A DNA stretch of 64,000 nucleotides. It comes from an uncultured Rubrobacteraceae bacterium. Lineage in GTDB: Bacteria; Actinomycetota; Rubrobacteria; Rubrobacterales; Rubrobacteraceae. Where the stretch lies: assembly GCA_902806085.1 (NCBI GenBank), contig CADCVH010000084.1:16624-80623 (forward strand), in the 5' to 3' direction. The notes under the pieces are model-generated. The model made no database searches. It was given only the letters and a program-made list of their open reading frames with translations, and was not told the DNA's origin. The position numbers and the translations under genes were made by a program. This document shows, one piece after another, positions 51,261-59,980 of the stretch (within the stretch, counting starts at the first letter, position 1; the number at the start of each line of letters is the position of its first letter).

Positions 51261-52061
51261 CTACTTCGGGGTCCTCGTCATGGACCCCGAGATCAGGACG
51301 GTGCGCCGCCGGCTCAGGACCCGGCTCGCGTTCGCCGTCAGGCTGTTCAGCCGGCCGGAGACGACGCTTGGCGGCGGCTTCGGCCGGTCGAGCGCCCGCA
51401 GCGCCGTCTCGACCACCTGCCGCGGCGTCTGGAAGGAGGCGCCGCTGGTCGCCTCCTCCGTGCCGAGCACGTCGTTGAACTCGGTGCGGGTCGCGCCCGG
51501 GGACAGCAAGATCACCCGCAGCCCGGTGCCCAAAGACTCCTGCCACAAAGCCTCGGTGAAGCTCAAAACGAACGCCTTCGTCGCCGCGTACACGGCCATG
51601 TTGGGTATGGGCTGGTACGCCGCCATGCTCGCGACGTTGACCAGCACCCCCGTCCCGCTCGCGCGCAGCCGCCCGATGAACGCCCGGCTGATGTCGACGA
51701 CGCTTGCGACGTTGACGCCGATCTCCTCCCGCAGGCGCCCGGGGTCCTCGGTGTGGAACGGCCCGAAGGTGCCGAAGCCGGCGTTGTTGACGAGGCTCGT
51801 CACGGCGAGGCCGCGCCGGTCCACCTCCTCCGCGAGCGTCCGGCCCGCGCCGGGGAGGCTAAGGTCCAGCGGGATCGCCTCGGCGCGAACGCCGTGGGCC
51901 CCGGCGAGCTCGGCGGCCAACTTCTCCAGACGGCCCAGACGCCGGGCGACGAGCACGACGTCCGAGCCCCGCCCGGCAAGCTCGCGAGCGAACTCGACGC
52001 CGATGCCGGAACTGGCGCCGGTGATGAGCGTGGTCTGCTTTCTGTAATCGACGGCCGTCAT
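51261..52061 (-). CDS. Short-chain dehydrogenase/reductase
   Basis: 266 aa from the ATG at 52061 with GGAGG upstream; the track start 52100 lies in the divergent promoter. Classical SDR marks: cofactor loop TLITGASSGIG, VNNAG in SLVNNAGFG, catalytic Ser in VNVASMAAY and Tyr-x3-Lys in VYAATKAF, then LSPGATRTEF. The ARR in VLVARRLGRLEKL after beta-2 suggests NADP. It reduces or oxidises a carbonyl or alcohol of unknown identity. It diverges from a TetR gene across shared palindromes, so it is probably the TetR target. Confidence 0.9.
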   Translation of the reverse strand: MTAVDYRKQTTLITGASSGIGVEFARELAGRGSDVVLVARRLGRLEKLAAELAGAHGVRAEAIPLDLSLPGAGRTLAEEVDRRGLAVTSLVNNAGFGTFGPFHTEDPGRLREEIGVNVASVVDISRAFIGRLRASGTGVLVNVASMAAYQPIPNMAVYAATKAFVLSFTEALWQESLGTGLRVILLSPGATRTEFNDVLGTEEATSGASFQTPRQVVETALRALDRPKPPPSVVSGRLNSLTANASRVLSRRRTVLISGSMTRTPK

Positions 52062-52122
52062 GGCTCCTCCAGGGGTGGTGGGCGGGTCGCTCTCTTGCAC
52101 TGCACGACGTTTATGGCACCAA

Positions 52123-52150
52123 GTGTTACACGGTTGTCACTCAGTGTCAA
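52123..52150. promoter_or_regulatory. TetR-type operator between divergent SDR and TetR genes
   Basis: GTGTTACAC (52123-52131) is a palindrome, followed three bases later by TTGTCACT-C-AGTGTCAA (52134-52150), an inverted repeat with one mismatch. On the minus strand TTGACA (52150-52145) and TAACAC (52128-52123) are 16 bases apart and could be the SDR promoter, so a bound repressor would cover it. Confidence 0.6.
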
Positions 52151-52187
52151 TACGGTACTACGTGCAAGATGTGGTAAGCTGCGTCCT

Positions 52188-52790
52188 ATGGAAGTTGGCG
52201 ACACTGGCTCTTTGGGGCTACGGGAGCGCACCCGGCGGGCGGTGCAAACCGAGATCGGCGATGCGGCCATGCGCCTCTTTCTCGAGCGGGGCTTCGAGGC
52301 CACCACCATGGAGCAGATCGCGAACGAGGTCGGTATCTCGCGCCGCTCCCTGTTTCGCTATTTCGGCACGAAGGAGGACATCGTCCTCGGCCACCTCGTC
52401 GAGACGGGGCTGGCCGTGAGGGACGCCCTGGAGGCCCGCCCGGCGGACGAGGGGCCGTGGGAGGCGCTGCGCGCCGCCCTGGAGTCGCTCGCCCTCGCCC
52501 CCGGTTACTCGCCCGAGAGGACGCTCAAGATCTCGAAGATGCTCTACGGGACCCCCTCGTTGCGCGCCGGCCACCTCGAGAAGCGGCTGCGGTGGCAGGA
52601 GCTACTCGTGCCGAACATCCAGAAGCGCCTGGGCGCCGGTAGCGGTGACGCGCCAGATCCGCGGGCCCGGGCCATCGTCGCCTGCGCGCTTACGTGCCTC
52701 GACGTCGCGGGCGAGATCTGGACCCGGCACGAAGGAGAGGAAGACCTCGGCCGGCTCTTCGACCGGGCGGTCGCCGCGGTCCGCGGCTAG
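52188..52790 (+). CDS. TetR-family transcriptional regulator
   Basis: 200 aa from the ATG at 52188. The DNA-binding domain is VQTEIGDAAMRLFLERGFEATTMEQIANEVGISRRSLFRYFGTKEDIVLGHL (residues ~18-70), a textbook TetR helix-turn-helix with the R-x-LFRYF-x-K-E-D recognition region. The rest is an all-helical ligand/dimer domain including LALAPGYSPERTLKISKML, similar to actinobacterial AcyR/TetR_C forms. It probably represses itself and the SDR through the intervening palindromes. The inducer is unknown. Confidence 0.92.
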   Translation: MEVGDTGSLGLRERTRRAVQTEIGDAAMRLFLERGFEATTMEQIANEVGISRRSLFRYFGTKEDIVLGHLVETGLAVRDALEARPADEGPWEALRAALESLALAPGYSPERTLKISKMLYGTPSLRAGHLEKRLRWQELLVPNIQKRLGAGSGDAPDPRARAIVACALTCLDVAGEIWTRHEGEEDLGRLFDRAVAAVRG

Positions 52791-53086
52791 CGGGACCTCG
52801 ACGCGTACGGCGTGTGGGCGCGGATCTGGCGCGCGGCGTCGTGCGGTCTTGGATGGCATAGAGGCTCTCGTCAGGGTGCGTTCGGCGCATCTCGAAGAGC
52901 GGTAGTCGGGGCCGGTCAGCAAAGCGGCGGGCGAGGCAGACGGGGGCGAACGCCACCTTGCCCTTGGGCGAGCTTCACGACGACTGGGCCAACCGGGGCA
53001 ACGTGGGGTAGGCCGGCCAAATGGTCGGTGCACGGCGCCGAGAAGCGGGGCGGGGTCTTTGCCGCGGGTATTCGCGGGCCCTGCCT

Positions 53087-54418
53087 TCAGCTCCACGGGA
53101 AGGGCGAGTTGCTCGTGGGGTGCAACTTGCCGGTTTCGTACCGGGAGAAGCGGAACGGCTCCAAAAGGTCCTGCGGCTCGTCCATCAGCTCCCTGGCGAC
53201 CAGCGCCCCGACCCCGATCATCTTGTAGCCGTGGTTGGAGTCGGCGATGACGTACGCGTTTTGCCTGAAGGTGTCGAACACCGGGAAGCTGTCCGGGGTG
53301 AAGCACCCGATGCCCCCCGAGGGTTCGCGCGAGAAGAGCCCGCCCTTGCCCTCGAAGCGCCCGTGGCAGTGCGCGAGCGCCGAGGTCCACATCCGGGCGA
53401 AGTCTTCGCCCACCACGAAGTCCCGGCTCGCCGGCCCGTAGGGGTCGACGGCCACCTCGTCAGCCGGCCGGTCGACGACGTAGGGCGAGGTGCCGCCCTG
53501 CACGCCCCCGAAGTTGAAGTCCGGCTTGTAGTAGATCCCCCAGAGATCGTCGGTGACGAGCTCGCCGTCCTCGTCGTAAAGCGGGGCGTCGGTGTCGACG
53601 TGAACCACCGGCGGCATGTTGCCGCGGTTGTCCATCAGGAAATCGGGGTTCACCCCCAGCGTGCCCTCCTGCAACGACCAGTACGTCCACATCTCGCGGT
53701 CGTGGAGCGCGCCGTCGTGGCCCCTCACCGGGATCTTCTTCGGCAGGTCGAGCATCCGCCAGATGTCGCGCACCCACGGCCCGACCGCCGCGACGAGGCG
53801 CCCGCAGCGGACCGTGCCCGCGTCGGTCTCCACGGCGCTCACGGCGCCGCCTTCCAGGCGCAGCCCCGTGACCCTGACCCCCGTGCACATCCTCACGCCC
53901 TCGGACCGCGCCTTCGCGGCCAGGCCTTCCATCGAGGCCTTGTTGTTGGCGTATCCGCCGCGGTGCTCGTGCAGGATGCTGGTGATGTTCTCGGCCCGCC
54001 AGTCGTGGAAGATGCCGCGCATGTACTCCCGGCACTCCTCCTCGCCCTCCACGAGCGTCGAAGGGTAACCGATGGCCTGCTGCTCTTTGAAGATCTGGAC
54101 CACGTCGGCGTGCATCACCTCGGGGGAGACTTGCATGTAGCCCACGGGATGGTAAGAGAACGCTTCTGGGTCCGATTCCCACACCGAGACGGAGTGCGCC
54201 ATCAACTCCCGCATGGCGGTCTGGAAGTAGTTGTTGCGCACCACGCCGCAGGCGATCCCGGAGGCCCCCGCGCCAACGCCGGACTTGTCGATCACGACGA
54301 TGTCCTCGCCGGACCCGCGCCCCCGCGCCCTCAATTCTTTCGCCAGATGCCAGGCCGTACTCAACCCGTGCACCCCGGCGCCCAAGATGACGTACTCTGC
54401 CTGCTCGGGTAGCCGCAT
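53087..54418 (-). CDS. FAD-dependent amine oxidase, SoxB/DAO family
   Basis: 443 aa from the ATG at 54418 with AAGGAG upstream; the longer track start adds unlikely residues. FAD fold EYVILGAGVHGLSTAWHLAKEL, then IDKSGVGAGASGIACGVVRNNYFQ. The C-terminal part reads SREPSGGIGCFTPDSFPVFD and VIADSNHGYKMIGVGALVARELM, the DAO-type flavin loop. It lacks the covalent-FMN HD segment seen in the 40325 protein, so it is more like a monomeric amine or dimethylglycine-type oxidase. The insert around GVNPDFLMDNRGNMPPVVHVDTDAPLYDEDGEL is unusual. Divergent from an aldehyde dehydrogenase gene that could take its aldehyde product. Confidence 0.85.
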   Translation of the reverse strand: MRLPEQAEYVILGAGVHGLSTAWHLAKELRARGRGSGEDIVVIDKSGVGAGASGIACGVVRNNYFQTAMRELMAHSVSVWESDPEAFSYHPVGYMQVSPEVMHADVVQIFKEQQAIGYPSTLVEGEEECREYMRGIFHDWRAENITSILHEHRGGYANNKASMEGLAAKARSEGVRMCTGVRVTGLRLEGGAVSAVETDAGTVRCGRLVAAVGPWVRDIWRMLDLPKKIPVRGHDGALHDREMWTYWSLQEGTLGVNPDFLMDNRGNMPPVVHVDTDAPLYDEDGELVTDDLWGIYYKPDFNFGGVQGGTSPYVVDRPADEVAVDPYGPASRDFVVGEDFARMWTSALAHCHGRFEGKGGLFSREPSGGIGCFTPDSFPVFDTFRQNAYVIADSNHGYKMIGVGALVARELMDEPQDLLEPFRFSRYETGKLHPTSNSPFPWS

Positions 54419-54826
54419 CTCTCGCTCCTTACCCCCGGTCGACCGCCGTTCTCCGGGCTGCGTTCCGCCCCCGTCATCGTGGTCAACGATCCTGATGGGC
54501 CGAGGGGCCGGTCGACGAACCATCTTGCGTCTACGTTTTCCGGCAACGTAGCACACGCAAAAGGTGCTAGCAACTTGTGTTGTGATTCGTGCGTCTCCGC
54601 GCGGATCGGGCGCCCGCCCCACGCCGGTGAAGCCCGGGGCGCGTGCCGGTTGACGTCTGCCTCCCGGTTCGCGAAGATGCCGCAGAGGGCTTGGGCTACG
54701 ACCCGCGAAACCCGGTCCTTCGTGTGCCGGTATCTGGACCACCACGCGGGCGTCAGGATCCCCGGTTCGGGGCGAGGGCCGGCGCACCCGGCGCCCACGG
54801 TTTTGTCAGGATGTCAGGAGGCGGAC
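54419..54826. promoter_or_regulatory. Divergent control region with near-perfect palindrome at 54561-54576
   Basis: About 400 bases between the FAD oxidase and the aldehyde dehydrogenase. AAGGTGCTAGCAACTT (54561-54576) is palindromic at 14 of 16 positions around CTAG. On the minus strand TTGCTA within it and TACGTT 17 bases on could be the oxidase promoter, so the palindrome would overlap its -35. No gene was seen in the region. Confidence 0.5.
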
Positions 54827-56284
54827 GTGTCGGAGATGGGTTACGAGTTGTTCGTGGGCGGCGAGTGGCGCCAGGCCGCGTCCGGTGAGACCTTCGGGGT
54901 GACGAACCCGGCCACCGGCGAGACGGTGGCGACCCTGCCCGACGGGGGCGGGGCCGACATGCGGAGGGCCATCGAGGCCGCCGCGCGCGTCCAGCGGGAG
55001 TGGGGCAGGACGACCGCAGGCGAGCGGGCCGGCATCCTCTCCGAGGCGGCCAGCCTGGTACGCGGGCGGGCCGGGCACCTGGCGCGGGTCATGACGCTGG
55101 AGCAGGGCAAGCCGCTCGCCCAGTCGGAGGGCGAGGTTGTGTACGCCGCGTCGTGCCTCGACCGTTTCGCGGAGGAGGCCCGGCGCGTCCGCGGCGAGAC
55201 GATGCCCGCGGACTCTCCCGACAAGAGGATCTTCCTGCTCAAACGTCCCGTGGGGGTCGCCGCCGCCGTGACCCCCTGGAACTTCCCGGCGTCCTCTGTG
55301 ATCCTCAAGGTCGGGGCCGCCTTCGCGGCCGGGTGCGCGATGGTGGTCAAGCCCTCCGAGCTCGCCCCGCTCTCGGCCCTGGAGCTAGCGAGGGCCTTCG
55401 AGGACGCCGGGCTGCCGAAGGGCGCCCTCTCGGTGGTAACCGGGATGGACCCCGCCGACCTTTCGTCCGCCATGATGGAGGATAGGCGCGTGCGCAAGCT
55501 CTCCTTCACGGGCTCCACCGAGGTCGGCAAACTTCTTATGAAGCAGTCCGCCGACACGGTAAAGCGCCTCTCTCTGGAACTCGGCGGCCACGCCCCGTTC
55601 ATAGTCTTCGAGGACGCGGACGTGGAAGAGGCCGTGGAGGACGTGGTCTCCTCGAAGATGCGCAACGCGGGCCAGACTTGCATCTCCGCCAACCGCATCT
55701 TCGTGCACCGGGAGATCGAGGACGAGTTTTCCCGCCGCCTCGTGCAACGCATGGAAGGCATGGAGGTCGGCGACGGCCTCCTGGAAGGCGTCGAGGTCGG
55801 CCCGCTCATCGAGCCCGCCGCCGTCGAGAAGGTCGAGCGCCACGTCGAGGACGCGAGGCAGAAGGGCGCCGCGGTGGCGCTCGGGGGCCGGCGGATCGAG
55901 GGCCGCGGCAACTTCTACGGGCCGACGGTCCTCCGCGACGCCGATGACTCGATGCTCGTCGCCCACGAGGAGACCTTCGGACCCGTGGCGGCGATCATGC
56001 CCTTCGACACAGAGGAGGAGGTCATTCGGCGGGCCAACGACACGAACTACGGCCTCGCCGCCTACTACTTTACCCGCGACGTCGGCCGCGTCTTCCGGCT
56101 GGCCGAGGAACTGGAGTACGGCATCCTGGGCGCCAACGACGGCCTGCCCGCCACGGACCAGACGCCCTCGGGCGGCCTGAAGGAGTCGGGTTTCGGCCGC
56201 GAGGGAGGCCGCCACGGGGTCGAGGAGTACCTCGACATCAAGTGCCTCTCGCTTGGAGGCACCTCAGGGAAACGGAGGGCCTAG
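54827..56284 (+). CDS. NAD(P)-dependent aldehyde dehydrogenase, succinate-semialdehyde type
   Basis: 485 aa from the GTG at 54827 with AGGAGG five bases upstream (the ATG at 54836 is the alternative). ALDH marks: VTPWNFPASSVILKVGAAFAAGC, KPSELAPLSALELA, FTGSTEVGKLLM, the Glu in LELGGHAPFIVF and catalytic Cys in MRNAGQTCISANRIFV, ending in QTPSGGLKESGFGREGG. Overall closest in feel to GabD-like succinate-semialdehyde dehydrogenases. It would oxidise an aldehyde made by the divergent oxidase or by the aminotransferase at the window's end. A following ABC operon begins about 140 bases on. Confidence 0.9.
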   Translation: MSEMGYELFVGGEWRQAASGETFGVTNPATGETVATLPDGGGADMRRAIEAAARVQREWGRTTAGERAGILSEAASLVRGRAGHLARVMTLEQGKPLAQSEGEVVYAASCLDRFAEEARRVRGETMPADSPDKRIFLLKRPVGVAAAVTPWNFPASSVILKVGAAFAAGCAMVVKPSELAPLSALELARAFEDAGLPKGALSVVTGMDPADLSSAMMEDRRVRKLSFTGSTEVGKLLMKQSADTVKRLSLELGGHAPFIVFEDADVEEAVEDVVSSKMRNAGQTCISANRIFVHREIEDEFSRRLVQRMEGMEVGDGLLEGVEVGPLIEPAAVEKVERHVEDARQKGAAVALGGRRIEGRGNFYGPTVLRDADDSMLVAHEETFGPVAAIMPFDTEEEVIRRANDTNYGLAAYYFTRDVGRVFRLAEELEYGILGANDGLPATDQTPSGGLKESGFGREGGRHGVEEYLDIKCLSLGGTSGKRRA

Positions 56285-56427
56285 CCCGCACGCGGAAGCG
56301 TCGGTGGGACGCGGCCCGGCCGGCCACGTATCGGCTCCGGTGTTTTGATACTTTAATAACAACGGGTTTGCGCACGCATTTTGGTCATGCAATACTGCGT
56401 TTATGAAGGTACGTAGCGCGGCGCTGG

Positions 56428-58101
56428 TTGGTGGGCCGCGTTGGATCTTGGGAGGTAGCGAAGATAGACGACTACACGTACCACCTGTGGGAGGAACGGC
56501 GCGCCGGCCGCATGAGCCGGGGGGAGTTCCTCCGCCGCGCCACCGTGGCGGGGACGTCGCTCGCGCTCGCCGGCTCGCTGCTGGCCGCCTGCGGCTCCGA
56601 GCAGGAGCAGGCCCAGCAGCAGTCCGCCGGACCGATAAAGCGGGGCGGGACCGGCCGGTTGGGCCTCGTCGTGCCGGCCTCGGACCCAGACCCCGTCACG
56701 CTGTTCAGCAGCGGGGCCGTCTTCGTTACCCAGGTCGCCGCCGAGGGGCTGTGTTTCCCGCGGCCGGACTTCTCGCTCGAGCCCAAGCTGGCGACGAAGT
56801 GGGAGGCGGCCAACGGGGCGAAGGAGTGGACCTTCACCCTGCGCGAGGGCGTCAAGTTCCACGACGGCTCCACCATGACCGCAGACGACGTGGTGGCCAC
56901 CTTCGACCGCCTCACCGACCCGGACAACGAGTCGGCGGCGTTATCCGCCTTCGGGGGCATCCTCTCCTACGAGCAGACGGAGAAGGTCGACGACTACGCG
57001 GTGCGCTTCAACCTCGACCGCCCCTACGTCGACTTCCCCTATCTCCTCTCCTTGTTCAACTACAACGCGCTGATCCTGCCCAAGGACTACGAGATGGGCG
57101 CCTTCAGCAAGGGCGGCGTCGGGACGGGCCCGTACATCCTCAAGGAGTACCGGCCGAACCAGGGCGCGACCTACGTCAAGAACCCCAACTACTGGGATAA
57201 GGGCAAGCCCTACATGGACGGGGTCGAGGCCAACTTCTACGACGACAACTCGCCGCTCGTGCTGGCTTTGCAGGCAGGCGAGGTCGATGCCGTTCCCCAG
57301 ATACCGTTCCAGGGCTCCCAGGCGGTGTTCAGCGACTCGAACGTCGCCATCCTTGAGAACCCGTCGAGCGAGTACCGGGGCCTGCACATGCGGGTGGACA
57401 AGGAGCCGTTCACGGACAAGCGGGTGCGCCAGGCGTTCGCGTTGTGCCTGGACCGGCCCGCGCTCGTGCAGGGTCTGCTCGACGGCAGGGCCGACCTTGG
57501 CAACGACCACCCGTTCGCCCCCGTTTATCCCAACTCCCCCTCGGGCTCCACGGTTCCCCAGCGCAAACGGGACGTCGCCCGGGCGAAGAAGCTGCTCGCC
57601 GACGCCGGGCACGCAGGCGGCGTTGACGTCGAGCTCACCACCGAGCGCTTCCTGGAGATCCCGCAGTACGCGGTGACGCTCAAGGAGCAGTGCAAAGAGG
57701 CCGGCATAAACGTGTCGCTGAACATCATGGACCAGACGTCTTACTACGGCTCGGGGGACAACCAGCCGTGGCTGGAGGTGCCGCTTGGCATCGTCGACTG
57801 GGCGTCGCGGGGCAGCGCCAGCCAGACGATAGCGCCGGCCTACCTGTGCGACGGCATCTGGAACGCCGCCCACTGGTGCAACGAGGAGTACGACGGCCTG
57901 GTGCGCGAGTTCGACGGCGAGCTCGACGAGGGGCGCCGCCGGGAGCTGGGCGCGCGGGCGGCCACGCTCCAGCACGAAGAGGTTCCCGGCATCATCAGCT
58001 ACTGGGCCAGGGAGCTGCGCGCGGTGAGGACCGGCTTCCAGGGGCTGGCCAAGGGGCCGAACATCGTGCTCGACATGTCCCCGGTGTGGCTCTCGGGGTG
58101 A
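56428..58101 (+). CDS. Peptide/nickel-type ABC transporter substrate-binding lipoprotein
   Basis: 557 aa if started at the TTG 56428; GTG 56431 is equally possible. The only strong ribosome site, GGGAGG, precedes an ATA codon (reading IDDYTYHLWEERRAG), so the true start is uncertain. The N-terminal region carries a twin-arginine-like stretch (RRATVAGTSLALAGSLLAAC) and lipobox LLAAC. SBP-5 body: WTFTLREGVKFHDGSTMTADDVVATFDRL, GVGTGPYILKEYRPNQGATYVKN, DKRVRQAFALCLDRPALVQGL. It captures a peptide-like or amine solute for the permeases that follow. Confidence 0.88.
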   Translation: MVGRVGSWEVAKIDDYTYHLWEERRAGRMSRGEFLRRATVAGTSLALAGSLLAACGSEQEQAQQQSAGPIKRGGTGRLGLVVPASDPDPVTLFSSGAVFVTQVAAEGLCFPRPDFSLEPKLATKWEAANGAKEWTFTLREGVKFHDGSTMTADDVVATFDRLTDPDNESAALSAFGGILSYEQTEKVDDYAVRFNLDRPYVDFPYLLSLFNYNALILPKDYEMGAFSKGGVGTGPYILKEYRPNQGATYVKNPNYWDKGKPYMDGVEANFYDDNSPLVLALQAGEVDAVPQIPFQGSQAVFSDSNVAILENPSSEYRGLHMRVDKEPFTDKRVRQAFALCLDRPALVQGLLDGRADLGNDHPFAPVYPNSPSGSTVPQRKRDVARAKKLLADAGHAGGVDVELTTERFLEIPQYAVTLKEQCKEAGINVSLNIMDQTSYYGSGDNQPWLEVPLGIVDWASRGSASQTIAPAYLCDGIWNAAHWCNEEYDGLVREFDGELDEGRRRELGARAATLQHEEVPGIISYWARELRAVRTGFQGLAKGPNIVLDMSPVWLSG

Positions 58102-58145
58102 GCCTTCGATCCGCCGGGGCGTGGCGTCGCTACCGTGGAGGAGCC

Positions 58146-59090
58146 GTGGGCCGGTTCCTGTTGAGAAGGCTATGGCTCAGCGCCATCACCCTGCTCCTGG
58201 TTTCGGTCGTGCTGTTCGTCGTGGCCGAGGTGCTCCCCGGGGACGTGGGGCGCACGATCCTGGGCCCCTTCGCCACCAACGCTCAGGTCGCCCAGCTCAA
58301 CCAGGAGCTCGGGTTGGACCGTCCGCTCCCGGTACGCTACGCGGACTGGCTGGGCAACTTCGTCACCGGGGACTGGGGGCAATCCTTCCTCCTGAACACG
58401 CCGGTCAGGTCGCTGGTGGTCGAGAGGATGGTCAACTCCCTGCTGCTCGGCGCCTTCGCCCTGGCGTTTATCGTGCCCGTGTCCATAGGCCTCGGCGTCC
58501 TCGCCGCCCTGTACCGGGACCGCTTTATCGACCGGGCGATCTCCGTCACCGGGCTCTCGCTCATCGCGCTGCCCGAGTTCGTCGTCGGGGTGATCGTGCT
58601 CGTCATCTTCGCCGTTGAGCTGGGCTGGTTCCCCGTCTCCTCGCAGGTTCCTTCGGCCAACCCGGTCGACGTTTTCCGCCAGTTTCTCATGCCCTCCATC
58701 CCGCTGATGCTCGTGCTTTTCGGCTACATCGCCCGCATGGCCCGGGCTGGGACGGTCGAGGCGCTGGGCTCGGACTACGTCCGCACGGCGGTCCTCAAGG
58801 GCCTGTCGCGGAGGGCCCTGATCTGGCGCCACGTCCTGCGCAACGCCCTCCTGCCCACGATAAGCGTCGTCAGCGTGCAGGTCGGCTACCTGTTCGGGGG
58901 CCTGGTCGTCATCGAGACCCTCTTCAACTACCCCGGCATCGGCAAGTTGCTTCTCGACTCGGCGGTGGGTCACGACCTGCCCGTCCTGGAGGCGTCGGTC
59001 CTGGTCGTCGCCGTACTGTATATGCTCTCGAACCTCGTGGCCGACTCGCTGTACGCCGTCCTGAACCCGCGCATCCGGGTGGGCCGCTGA
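58146..59090 (+). CDS. ABC transporter permease, DppB type
   Basis: About 314 aa from the GTG at 58146, which has GGAGGAG just upstream and begins VGRFLLRRLWLSAITLLLVSVVLF, the normal DppB opening. A GTG at 58098, overlapping the binding-protein stop as GTGA, is the alternative and adds 16 residues. EVLPGDVGRTILG, six or so helices, and the cytoplasmic loop GSDYVRTAVLKGLSRRALIWRHVLRNALLP are present. Half of the import channel. Confidence 0.92.
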   Translation: MGRFLLRRLWLSAITLLLVSVVLFVVAEVLPGDVGRTILGPFATNAQVAQLNQELGLDRPLPVRYADWLGNFVTGDWGQSFLLNTPVRSLVVERMVNSLLLGAFALAFIVPVSIGLGVLAALYRDRFIDRAISVTGLSLIALPEFVVGVIVLVIFAVELGWFPVSSQVPSANPVDVFRQFLMPSIPLMLVLFGYIARMARAGTVEALGSDYVRTAVLKGLSRRALIWRHVLRNALLPTISVVSVQVGYLFGGLVVIETLFNYPGIGKLLLDSAVGHDLPVLEASVLVVAVLYMLSNLVADSLYAVLNPRIRVGR

Positions 59091-59980
59091 TGGAGGGACG
59101 GGACGCGACCGCGGTCACCGTCAGGCCGGAGGCGCCGGGGTCGCCGGGCCGGCGGGAGGGTTTCGGGGACCTGGCTTTAGCGGCGGCCTCGTCCAAGACC
59201 TTCCTGACGGGTGCCGCCATCCTGGTGTTCTGGGTGTTTATGGCCCTGTTCTGGGGGGTGGTGGCGCCCTACGATCCGCAGGCCGTGGATCCCACGGCGA
59301 GCCTCGCCCCGCCCTCGGGGGAGCACTGGTTCGGCACAGACAACCTCGGCCGCGACGTGCTCTCCCGGGTTCTCGCGGGGGCGAGCTCCGTGCTGACGGT
59401 CGCCCCGCTCGGGACGGCTTTGGGGATGGTGGGCGGCATCGCGGTCGGGCTCGTCACGGGGTACTACCGGGGGCGCGTTGACGACGTGATCATGCGGGTC
59501 GTGGACGCGCTGCTCGCGTTCCCGCTCATCATCATCGCCGTGCTCGTGCTCTCCGTCTTGGGTTCCTCCAAGGTCAACGTGGTGCTCGTGATCGGGGTGG
59601 TGTTTACCCCCATCGTCGCCCGGACCGTGCGTTCTGCGGTGCTCTCAGAGCGGGAGCGCGAGTACGTTGCCGCCGCCCGCCTGCGCGGCGAGTCGGGGGG
59701 CTACATCATGGTCTCTGAGATCCTGCCGAACATCCTCTCGCCCATAGCCGTCGAGGCGACCATCAGGCTCGGGTACGCGATCTTCACCTCCGCCACGCTC
59801 TCCTTCCTCTCGCTCGGCATCCAGGAGCCGTCGCCTGACTGGGGCCTGACCATCTCCCTCGGGCGCGTCTACCTGCAGGCGGCGCCGTGGGTGGTGGTCT
59901 TCCCGGCGCTCGCACTCGCCACGCTGGTTGTCGCGGTAAACCTCGTGGCCGACGGGCTCCTGCAGGCGGTCGAGGAGTGA
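59090..59980 (+). CDS. ABC transporter permease, DppC type
   Basis: 296 aa; the ATG at 59090 shares a base with the upstream TGA. A hydrophilic N-terminus (PEAPGSPGRREGFGD) precedes a first helix and VVAPYDPQAVDP, then HWFGTDNLGRDVLSRVLAGASSVL and the ATPase-contact loop REREYVAAARLRGESGGYIMVSEILPNILSPI. Ends LVADGLLQAVEE. Pairs with the DppB-type subunit. The stop overlaps the ATPase start (GTGA). Confidence 0.93.
   Translation: MEGRDATAVTVRPEAPGSPGRREGFGDLALAAASSKTFLTGAAILVFWVFMALFWGVVAPYDPQAVDPTASLAPPSGEHWFGTDNLGRDVLSRVLAGASSVLTVAPLGTALGMVGGIAVGLVTGYYRGRVDDVIMRVVDALLAFPLIIIAVLVLSVLGSSKVNVVLVIGVVFTPIVARTVRSAVLSEREREYVAAARLRGESGGYIMVSEILPNILSPIAVEATIRLGYAIFTSATLSFLSLGIQEPSPDWGLTISLGRVYLQAAPWVVVFPALALATLVVAVNLVADGLLQAVEE

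Noticed and set aside
53021-54412. 463-aa plus-strand ORF
   Set aside because: Antisense of the FAD oxidase, which has clear FAD motifs on the minus strand.
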